Positions 54,796 through 64,000 of a stretch of 64,000 nt of DNA are shown one piece after another (the stretch's first letter is position 1; each line of letters begins with the position of its first letter). Under the pieces are notes generated by a model. The model did not search any database and was not told the origin of the DNA. It saw only the letters and a program-made list of their open reading frames with translations. Made by a program: the position numbers and the translations under genes. This stretch comes from Panorpa germanica (Eukaryota; Arthropoda; Insecta; Mecoptera; Panorpidae), in contig CAVMBN010000158.1 of the NCBI GenBank assembly GCA_963678705.1, forward strand, positions 1 to 64,000, given 5' to 3'.

Positions 54796-56718
54796 TTATG
54801 TATAATCACTTGCCTGGTAGGATCCAAGTTCTCGTATCAGGGGGTTCGTGCTGGCTGGAAGAGATCTGTAAAAGGAAATTGCCTTTGCATGTGTAACACC
54901 TGCCAGTGTAGAAATTTGTAATTCGTGTCTGATGCGTACATTGCGGATGTACCAACCACATCCCGCAATGCAGCGTAAAAGTTTATTTTGCACGGTTTCA
55001 AGGTGTTCAAAGTTCGGCGATTGACCCCATATCAACGAATCGAAGAGTAACAGTGGCCTAATGTATGTCTTATAAATCAATAGTCGGTTCGGTATGCTCA
55101 ATTTTGAATTTGCGTGCAGTAGCGGTCGTAGGATAGCCATACGTTGGTTTGCTTTGTTTACACGACTCTCAATCTCAGGATTGAAATTGAGAGTGCGTGT
55201 AAAGAAAGTACCTAAATAAAGTATCCTAGGGAGCCATTCGCAACCTGTACGTGATATTGTAACGTTAGCAAGGTGCGTCAGTTTCCTGGATCTAGTAAAA
55301 AGTATACATTGTGTTTTTGACGCATTAATTTTAATGCGCCATTTTGTACAGAAACTGGTGACTCGATGTAACACATTTTGTAAGTAAATAACGGCAAGTT
55401 GCAGATCTTTGGATCTAGATATGTAGGATTGATCGTCGGCATACGTGGTCCTACAGATGGTTCTACCCAGATCCGGGAGGTTCGAGATATAGATGTTGTA
55501 GAGTATTGGAGAGAGAATACTGCCCTGTGGCACGCCAGCACATATCTTGTATGTGCTGGAGTAATCCATCGCTACTCTGACTGTAAATGTCCTGTTGCTA
55601 ATGTAGGAATCTATAAACATTATAAAAGTGGATGGGAACTTCAACAAGTACATCTTATACAACAACCCATGGTGCCATACAGTATCGAAAGCTCCCTGAA
55701 CATCCAAGAAAGCACCTGCACAGTGTTCCCTTGCATTGAGCGCTTTTGCTACGTATTCGGTGACACGCAAAGTTGCGTGTGTGGTATTGTGTTTTTGTCT
55801 AAAACCAAATTGGTCATTAGACAAAATGTTGTGTCTTGTTAAGTATAATGTAAGACGTTCGTTGATAACTTTCTCCATCACCTTGGAGATAGCGGGTAAT
55901 AGTGAAATGGGCCGGTAACTACTCGAAAGTTTTGGATCTTTCGTGCCCTTTCTAACAGGTACAACTACTGCGTGCTTCCATCGTGCTGGGAAGTGTTTGA
56001 AAAGAAGGCACTTATTGACTATGTTCGTCAGCAACGCGATTGGTTTCCGGTCGAGAATTTTGAAAAATTCGATTTAAATATCGTCAATGCCAGCAGATTT
56101 CCCATTCTTGCTATCCTGAATCAATGATTGAATATGTTTACTGGTTGTATGCCCTAATAAAAACGTATCGCTGCCGCCCATACTAGGAAATTCTGCCTCA
56201 TACCATTCATTTACCCTTGAAGTAAAAACAGGATCTTGAACATCCTCATGATCTTTAAATCCTGTAGCTAAGTGACTAGCGATCGCATCCGCTTTACTAC
56301 GTGCGGAAAAACAAATACCATTCGGTGTTCGAATCTCCTGTATTGAACGAAACGCTGGAAATAATTCTTACGGTAATTTATGGAGGTTTTCGAAATCATT
56401 GCTACTATTCGCGACTTCTAATTTTGTTTGCCATTCCAAGTTTTTGTGTTTACGTATTTGTGTCCTGACGAGACGTCGCAGGCGTTCGTAGACAGTTTTA
56501 TCCGAAGATCTCCGTCTACTCTGCCATAAGGCGCGAGCTCTTCTCATCAGGTGTATAGTCTGTACAATGTGCGGTGGTAGCGACTGTGAACGAACCTTAT
56601 ATGGCAAAATACTGCGTTTTATAGCCATATTCATTTTGTCATTGAGAGATAAAATATTATCCTCAATGTCCAGGGTTGTGATCATTACTGGATTCGCAGT
56701 AGTAATGGATTCGTTCAA
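54796..56718 (-). pseudogene. Jockey LINE ORF2: linker and reverse transcriptase
   Basis: One frame throughout, with stops near 56368 (LHKLP-stop) and near 56075 (GIDDI-stop). RT motifs: VVVPVRKGTKDP…YRPISLLPAISKVMEK, FGFRQKHNTTHA, AFLDVQGAFDTVWH, CAGVPQGSILSPILYN, TTYADDQSYIS (FADD-type box, with both Asp) and LGTFFTRTLNF. The thumb region ends with NKLLRCIAGCGWYIRN. Two stops and the missing endonuclease make it inactive. Confidence 0.88.
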
Positions 56719-56757
56719 CAGATGGCGAAAAGTGTTAGTGTCAATATTAGAAATAAA
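54796..56757 (-). mobile_element. Jockey-type LINE, 5'-truncated remnant
   Basis: Minus strand. It holds the endonuclease-RT linker and RT of ORF2 without an RNase H; the text ends soon after the RT (…RELGSYQASDYT-stop), as in the jockey clade. 5' truncated near 56757, next to AAATAAAATAAAATAAAAAC. No TSD was found. It differs from the I-group LINE in sequence and domain content. Confidence 0.83.
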
Positions 56758-56906
56758 ATAAAATAAAAACTTATTATTCTTTGATTTGACTTGAGTATAT
56801 CGACTACCAACAGCTAGATAACATTACCACAGCACTGACCTACTCAACAAATAACTGACGTTAAAATGCATTTCATGTCATACAAATGTGGCCGACCATT
56901 TCTATC

Positions 56907-57080
56907 GCTAAAACTACAATTCAAACTTTTAATTGCTATATCTCCGTTAATATTTCGATATTTAATAAAATAGACACGCCACTACACATTTATTAACATC
57001 AATTTCAATCAACAATTGAAAAATCGACCACTCAAAAATGAGGACACAAGCCCATTAAGAAATCGAATTGTAGTTTTAGC
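56907..57080. mobile_element. MITE with 16-bp perfect inverted ends
   Basis: GCTAAAACTACAATTC (56907-56922) and its exact reverse complement at 57065-57080, 174 bp apart, with an AT-rich noncoding interior. It is related to the fragment at 28453-28600. The superfamily is unknown; no clear TSD. Confidence 0.72.
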
Positions 57081-58020
57081 GCTATATAAATATGACGTAA
57101 CATGTCTGTACTCTTAGTCTGTCCTAGGGGTTGTTGCATCTTAGGAAGAGGAATGACACTGATTTGTCAATTGCAATAGCGCCCTATCTAGAAACAAAGA
57201 AAACAGACAACTTATATGAAATTAAATTTTTGACGTAAGATGTCGTACTATTTGTTATTTGGATAAAAAAAATCTGTGCTAGGTATGCTGCAGAGATATA
57301 TGCAGAGACATGGACTAGACAGAGATAGCAAGTAAGTGAAAGTAACGTCACATTTACCTAAATGTTGTTTAATATACCCAGCGGCCAAAGTTTCAGGTGT
57401 TTGAATAACTTGTATCACTTAATCAAAAAATTTTACGAAAAGTTTGCTAAAAAAATTAAAAAATATTTCAAGAAGCCATCAGTCAATAAATAAAAGTAAA
57501 TATCAATAAATTCTATTTCTTATATATTGTAGTTGTGCATATGCTTTATTATTTTAGCGAAAATGCTTAATAAATTAGTTTTTACATAGTTTTATTTTAT
57601 TTTTCACCTATTTATGTATTTATATTCTATAACCATTTTGTTTAACTTACATAATTCTGAGTTTTAATTGTCTTCCTAAAAGTTAAAACGCGGTATATGC
57701 ATTACTTATTACATTATTTTTATTGCAGATCAATCCGAGCTCCGCTTTTGTTTTTGTATTTTAATTACTGATACCTTTAATATGAACAACCAATTATTAC
57801 ATATTTTGCAGATGAAAGAACAAGTTCATAATGATCCGAACTACGTAATTTGCTTAATTTGTAGGGATTAATATAATTAGGTAGTGGAGGACCCACATTT
57901 CCACCAAGAAGAGTAAGTCTTTTTCTGCTTTTTAAATAAATGTTTTGTATAGTACTATTTATACTAGAAAAGTATAAAAAATGTACATTTCTGGTCTATA
58001 AAACATTCTATAATTATATA
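56930..58020. repeat. Inverted duplication, right arm
   Basis: Reverse complement of 27510-28560 with scattered substitutions. It holds the paralogous 184-bp exon (57729-57912). The arm is interrupted at 58020 by the 5.8-kb repeat block and resumes at 63845. Confidence 0.85.
57729..57912 (+). pseudogene. 184-bp exon copy with two stops (right arm)
   Basis: Same length, acceptor (TTTTATTGCAG) and donor (GA|GTAAGT) as 27618-27801. Substitutions turn the CPIC motif into CLIC and give two in-frame stops, at TAA and TAG near 57868 and 57877. QMKEQVHNDPNYVIC and EDPHFHQEE are preserved. No indels relative to the left copy. Confidence 0.6.
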
Positions 58021-58876
58021 TAATACTAGCTTTTGCCCCCGTCGCAAGCGACGTCTGTCTCTTGTGTGTGGCTTGAACTTTATGTAAAAATTTAATGTCC
58101 AGTAACGTTTACCTTCGTCGCAAAGCGAATTCTTTTTGGCGTGTATGATTTGAATCCAATAAAATAATTTGTAATTACATTTCATATTAAACTCTATTTT
58201 TAAATTGAAATAATAAATAAACTCGCGCACATATACATTAACACATATAAATTGACTAAAAATATATATTTTTTTATCAAAATAAAAAATATTTTCAATT
58301 TATGCGTTATTTGACCAACTTTTATTCAAAATTTAGGATTTTTTTTTTTGATTCGTAAATTAGTTACCAAGGTTAGCCTATATACAAAATTTTAACTTTC
58401 TAGCACAATTTTTACTCACGGCAAATACTGCCCCCGTGCTCCCAAATAAAATTTTGAAATTTTGAATTTTTTTTTTTAATAATATGCTTAATTATTCTAG
58501 AATCCAGAATATGAACTTTCTCCAAAGTTCCCTACCGGGCCCCCGAATTTCTTCAACACCCCCTTTTTCAATTTCTAATTTTTGAGAAATGTTGGCATTG
58601 AACACTGTAATACACATGCAAAATTTCAACTTTCTATCTTTTACGAATTAAAGTAATACAGCAAAAAAGGGTTCTCTTTTTTTCCAGTTTTTCCAAAATT
58701 ACGGGTTTCCAGGAAATTTAAGGAAAAATCCGGGGACGCCAGAAGTCTTAGAATTTTTTTATCTACGAAATAGCAAACTTTCAAAAACATTGACGGAGCC
58801 GTTTTCATTCTACCATACGAATTTCAGCAACAAACATATAAACATATAAATATACAGTTGGAACATTATAATATAG
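58021..58876 (+). repeat. Hairpin-family repeat, first copy of the block
   Basis: Opens ACTAGCTTTTGCCCCCGTCG with the short hairpin GTCGCAAGCGAC (58041-58052). A second partial start (CTTCGTCGCAAAGCG) is near 58117. The far part contains CAGGAAATTTAAGGAAAAAT and GGACGCCAGAAGTCTTAG, text that recurs near 61010 and 63610. It ends in ATAAACATATAAATATA. Noncoding. Confidence 0.7.
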
Positions 58877-61120
58877 GACTAGCGCTTCGCCCCGTCGCAG
58901 TGCGACGTGTATATAATATTTGTTTAATAATATTTTGTTTGAATAAATAAAAGTTATTTGCTAAATTGAAAATAATGCAAAATATTATTTTTAAGTAATG
59001 TTCGCTAAAATATATCATCTTTTGAATTTATGTTTCCTTATTTTGTTATAATTATTTCATTTACAGTAATAAAGCACTGTATTGACCAGTCTCCAGTGCC
59101 CCCGCCCATAAGCCCCAATCATCACCTCTTGGCTCCATGCTCTATATCGCCCACTTGCAAGACTACAGCCCATCATCGCTCATTAAGGCACTTTTCTATC
59201 CCCCCGTTTTAACGCAATTAAGAAATAATCCTGCGCTTCCACATCCTGCGTACTAATCTCTTAACAATTAGTTTTCAAAATTAATACTTTACTGGTAACT
59301 TAAATACTAAATTTCATCCTTAGAAGTACATTATTTTTTAATAATTATTCGATAAATTAAATCTTTGATAAAATTTTCACTCATTTTAATGTAAACCTAC
59401 TAATTACATTAGTTCATTTTTGTTCTTAAGAAAGCCTAGCAGTTCGCTCCTAATAATCTCATCTCTAGGCCTTTTCCTTCCCGTCATTGCACTTTCGATT
59501 TAATCCCCATACCCCGCCACTCACAGTTCTAGCACCAAAGCACATATTCTGCAACACGGTTACCTCCCAGAGCCATTATAATCTATCGCCACTACTTCTA
59601 ACACCACCGTTACTTAGTACTGGACCCCAGCGCCACACTCTCCTCCAATCAGGCACTACCAATTTGATATTACAGCAATTCATTTACATGATTAAAACTG
59701 TACTGTAATCTTACGTTCTAAATTTCGTATTTATATTTACGTTATAATATTAGTCTCCCCATTAATCCCCGCTCCTGATATTAAATTGTCAAATTTTAGG
59801 CATAGCAATCTATTTTGCTCGTAACATTTATCTCTACCTTTATCTACCTCTACTTTTATAAATGATCGAAATTTCAAAATTGAGCTCTTTGGCAAACCCT
59901 TTTCCGCCCCCACTTTCCCAATTTCACGGCGCTACTAAGGTTAAATATATTTTCGCAAATATGCACATGCATAGTTCCTATTTTTTTGTTTTTTCTATTT
60001 TTTTATATTTTGGGCTGTTAACTATTTCCCCCCTATACCTCTCACTCCTGTTCGATTTCACAGCACATCAAACGCACCAAAAATCAATCCAATTCTACTA
60101 CTGAATGTAATTTGAATATCTGACTTATAGAGAACTATTTAGCTTCTATTTAGTATTCTACATGCACAATATCATCGTTGTACCTCTATATTGTTTTTAT
60201 ACTCAGTTTATCACCCCCACTTTAATGTTACACTTAAGAAAATGTAGTTTTTTTTTTAATTTTCGTAATAAATATGGCAATCTATATCTGCATACTAAAT
60301 TTCTGCTTTGTATTTATATTTTAGCATTATTATCCCCCACATACCTCCGCTACTGAACAAGTTTGTCAAATTTTAGCACGGTGATATATTTTATTTGTAT
60401 CTAAGAACATATGTTTTAAACTATAGCCATTCATCTCTATATATTTCATATTTTATGTTTTTGGCCCCCATCGCCCGCCGCCTCTGGAAAGTTGCAGTTT
60501 TCTATAGTTTGTCTTTAATGACACTCTTTATAGGGCCTACGTTCCAAATATCAACTTTTCACCTCTATTGCGACATTGCCCCCAAAAAATCACGCCGCTA
60601 CTGAATTAAAATTTTGGTAAACCAATTATTGGCAAACATGCGCAGTTAGTGTCTCAATACATACCCTAAGTTTTAATACTACTTTTTTAATATTTCTGGC
60701 TTTTACTGTCTCAACTCCCGCCGCCACTGAAAATTTGGGGCTGTTTATTTTTTTTCAATAATGACTGTCTAGAGCGAGCCCACATATTCAATTTGAACGT
60801 CCTAACTCTATTCTAACATTGCCCCCTGAAATTCGCGCCGCTACTGAACTTAAATTTCAAATGTCCAACTATTGGCAAATGTGCACAATTATGATCTCAA
60901 TACACATACCAAATTTCAGTTTTTTATCTTTTCTAGTTCGTCAGATATTTGCAAAAGTATTTTTTCGAATTTTCCAGTTTTTCCAGAATAATTTTTTCCA
61001 GGGAAATTCAGGGAAAAATTCAGGGACGTAGAAAGTCTTATAAATTCGTCCTTTACATAATATCAAAATTTAAAAAATTTTGTAGGCGCCGTTTAGAAGA
61101 TACCATACAGATTTTGTTAC

Positions 61121-61176
<56 letters not shown>

Positions 61177-61237
61177 TCTATGAGTTCTTATGAGTTTTCC
61201 ATGTTAAATTGGAACATTACGAACATTATAATAGTAA
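58877..61237 (+). repeat. Large noncoding repeat, copy A
   Basis: Starts ACTAGCGCTTCGCCCCGTCG with the hairpin GTCGCAGTGCGAC (58894-58906). It is full of stretches of AT-rich DNA split by C-rich words such as ACGCCGCTACTGAA and CCCCCGCCCATAAGCCCC. It ends with the shared tail (GGCGCCGTTTAGAAGATACC) and (AT)n at 61124-61172. No coding frame above chance. Confidence 0.78.
61124..61172. repeat. (AT)n microsatellite
   Basis: About 24 uninterrupted AT units at the 3' end of repeat copy A. Confidence 0.9.
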
Positions 61238-63844
61238 GACGGGGCTTCGCCCCGTCGCAAAGCGACGTGTATTTATTATTTGTGAATAAATAAAAGTTAT
61301 TTGATAAATTGAAAATAATGCAAAAAATTATTTTTAAGTAGTTTTCGCTAAAGTATATTATTTTTAAAATTTATATTTTCTTATTTTGTTATAATTCCTT
61401 TATTTACAGTAATAAAGCAAGGCATTGACCAGTCTCAAGTGCCCCCGCTTATAGGCCCCAATCTTCACCTCTTGGCTCCATGCTCTCTTACGTTTCCAAA
61501 TTTTTAACTTGATTCCTCTAAACTTCCGCCATGAAGCGCCTCCAACTTTTAGCACTCTGCATCGCTTCTTCCCTGAGCATCGTCGGTCCTTAGAGTACTT
61601 TCACAGCGCCCCCGCTGCGTAAAATTATCATTTACCATAATGAAGCACAGTATTGAACAATGTCCACTGCTTTACCCCTAAACACCAATCACTTCTTTGC
61701 TCCATGCTCTGTATCGTTTTCGCACTTTTAATTATATTCATCTGCACCTTTGCCATATTGCGCCCACTTGCAACACTACAGCCTACCTGAACATCATCGC
61801 TCATTAGGGCACTTTCCTATCCCCCCCCGTTTAGCGCAATCATTAAATTATCCTGCGCTTCCACCCCCTGCGTACTAAACTCTTAACAATTAGTTTTCAA
61901 AATTAATACTATACTGGCAACCTGCATACTAAATTTCATTCTTAGAATTACTTAATTTTTTAATAATTATTCGATAAGATAAATCTTTGATAACATTTTC
62001 ACTAATTTCAATGTAAACCTACTAATTACAGGAATTCATTTATGTTTTTAAGAAAGCCTAACAGTTCGCTCTTAATAATCTCATCTCTAGGCCTTTTCCT
62101 TCCCGTTATTGCACTTTCGATTTAATACCCATACCCCACCACCCACACTTTCAACACCAAAGCACATATTCTGCAACACGGTTACCTCCCAGTGCCATTA
62201 TAATCTATCGCCACTACTTCTAACACGCCGTTACTTAGTTACTTAGTCTCTTCCAATCAGGCACTATTAATTCGATATTATAAGAATTCATTTACATGAA
62301 TAAAACTATACTGTAATCTTACATTCTATATTTCGTATTTATATTTACGTTATAATATTAGTCACCCCATTAATCCCCGCTCCTGAAATAAAATTGTCAA
62401 ATTTTAGGCATAGCAATCTATTTTGCTCGTAGCAACTCTCTCTACCTTTATCTACCGCTACTTTTATAAATGATCGAAATTTCAAAATTGAGTTCTTTGG
62501 CAAAGCTTTTCCCCGCCCCCACTTCCCCAATTTTACGCCGCTACTAAGGTTAAATTTATTTTCGCAAATATGCACATGCATAGTTTCTATTTTTTCACTT
62601 TTTTTATTTTTTTATATTTGGGGCTGTTAACTATTTCCCCCCTATACCTCTCACTCCTGTTCGATTTCACAGCACAACAAACGCACCAAAAATTAATCCA
62701 ATTCTACTACTGAATGTAATTTGAATATCTGACTTATAGAGAACTATTTAGCTTCTATTTAATATTCTACATGCAAAATATCATCGTTGTACCTCTATAT
62801 TGTTCTTATATTCGGTTTATCACCCGCCACTCTAATGTTGCACTTAAGAAAATGTATTTTTTTTTATATTTTCGTAATTATAATGTCAATCTATATCTGC
62901 ATACTAAATTTCAGTTTTGTATATATATTTTAGCATTAGTACCCCCCACAAACCTCCGCTACTGAACAAGTTTGTTAAATTTTAGCACAAGGATCTATTT
63001 TATTTGTATCTAAGAATATATATTCTAAACTATAGCCTTTCATCTCCATATATTTCAAATATCTGGTTTTTGGCCCCTAGCGCCCGCCGCCTCTGGAAAG
63101 TTGCAAATTTCTATAGTGTGTCTTTAATGACACTCTATATATGGCCCCCGTTCCAAATTTTAACGTTCTAGCTCTGTTGCGACATTGCCCCCAAAAAATC
63201 ACGCCGCTACTGAATTAAAATTTTGGTAATCTAATTATTGGCAAACATGCACAAATAGTGTCTTAATACATACCCAAAGTTTTAATACTTCTTTTTCAAT
63301 ATTTCTGGCTTTTATTGTCTCAACTCCCGCCGCCACTAGAAATTTGGGGCTGTTTATTTTTTTTCATTAATTACTGTCTACAGCGAGCCTACATATTAAG
63401 TTTGAACGTCCTAACTCTATTCTAACATTGCCCCCAGAAATTCGTGCCGCTACTGAACTCAAATTTCAAATTTCCAACTATCGGAAAATGTGCACAATTA
63501 TGATCTCAATACACATACCAAATTTCAGTTTTCTATCTTTTCTAGTTCGTCAGATATTAGCAAAATTATTTTTTCGAATTTTTTAGTTTTTCCAGTATAA
63601 GTTTTTCCACGGAAATTCAGGGGAAAATTCAGGGACGTAGAAAGTCTTAGAAATTCGTCCTTTACATCATACCAAAATTTGAAGAACTTTGTAGGCGCCG
63701 TTTAGAAGATACCATATACGATTTTGTTATTGGATATATATATAAATAAATAACGCTCTATATATATAAATATCTATGAGTTCTTATGGGTTTTCCATGT
63801 TAAATTGGAACATTACGAACATTATAATAAGTAGATTATAATAA
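61238..63844 (+). repeat. Large noncoding repeat, copy B
   Basis: A direct, diverged copy of 58877-61237. It starts with two adjacent hairpins: GACGGGGC-TTC-GCCCCGTC (61238-61256) and GTCGC-AAA-GCGAC (61254-61266). It carries about 300-400 bp more than copy A near 61480-61860, where the CTCTTGGCTCCATGCTC word and its surroundings are repeated. It ends at the same tail (63690-63720) near a short TA tract. Confidence 0.78.
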
Positions 63845-63931
63845 CTAGATTCTATAAATATAATATATATAAATTATATATAATATTCCATAAAGTGTCA
63901 ACGTTGTAACTAAAATAAATAATAAAATATG

Positions 63932-63945
<14 letters not shown>
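63845..63945. repeat. Inverted duplication, right arm, distal piece
   Basis: Reverse complement of 27421-27510, including AAAGTGTCAACGTTGTAAC. It was separated from 56930-58020 by the hairpin-repeat block. Confidence 0.85.
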
Positions 63946-63978
<33 letters not shown>

Positions 63979-64000
63979 ACATATATACATATATATATAA
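63931..64000. repeat. (TA)n microsatellite
   Basis: TA runs to the end of the window. It mirrors the tract at 27278-27420 beside the left arm. Confidence 0.88.

Noticed and set aside
59030-60604. Several short plus-strand frames in the hairpin-repeat block
   Set aside because: Low-complexity text, differing between the two repeat copies; no conservation at protein level was seen.

Overview
The window looks like nuclear DNA of an AT-rich animal genome, most likely an insect or other arthropod. It has short GT-AG introns, a tRNA-derived SINE, BEL/Pao, Ty3/gypsy and Ty1/copia LTR retrotransposons, I-, R1- and jockey-type LINEs, a PIF/Harbinger transposon and (TA)n microsatellites. The species cannot be fixed from the sequence. 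No prokaryotic operons, rRNA genes, stand-alone tRNA genes or CRISPR arrays were seen. Almost everything is repetitive; host coding sequence survives only as isolated exons.

Layout. 1-1640: AT-rich DNA with one complete SINE (679-947) in a perfect 12-bp target-site duplication (TSD). 1641-9450: a 7.8-kb minisatellite with a 57-bp unit (19 codons), including blocks of a 171-bp three-monomer higher-order repeat. 9670-9936: the last two exons of a host-like gene, whose stop codon lies at the edge of an inserted repeat. 10272-25463: a minus-strand BEL/Pao element with both LTRs, its gag split by an I-group LINE (17860-23576, 12-bp TSD). That LINE has a second, 5'-truncated copy of its own family (15541-17859) lodged in its A-tail. 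25565-26083: two candidate host exons, minus strand. 26270-27277: the 3' end of an R1-like LINE.

27421-28600 and 56907-58020 (plus 63845-63945) are two arms of an inverted duplication. Each arm carries a 184-bp candidate exon, open in the left arm and broken by two stops in the right. Between the arms lie a Ty3/gypsy element (28627-40383) with an intact Ty1/copia element (30490-34897) in its gag, a partial second copy of that gypsy (to 40797), and another Ty3/gypsy element (40843-52792). The last is split by a plus-strand BEL/Pao element (43873-51242, TSD ATACC), whose 3' LTR is in turn split by a decayed PIF/Harbinger element (48928-50614, TSD TTA). Right of this are a candidate two-exon small gene (53621-54175) and a jockey-type LINE remnant (54796-56757). 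58021-63844 is a large block of noncoding repeats with paired hairpins, present as two direct copies, inserted in the right arm.

How it works together. The genes belong to selfish elements, each coding its own copying machinery: gag, protease, reverse transcriptase, RNase H and integrase for LTR elements; ORF1, endonuclease and RT-RNase H for LINEs; a DDE transposase for Harbinger. Only the copia element has every coding domain in one unbroken frame with near-identical LTRs, so it is probably the youngest and the only plausible autonomous element. The clearest unusual signals are the rearranged pol of the plus-strand BEL element, the triple nest gypsy < BEL < Harbinger, the inverted arms with a flipped MITE, and the frame-preserving minisatellite.
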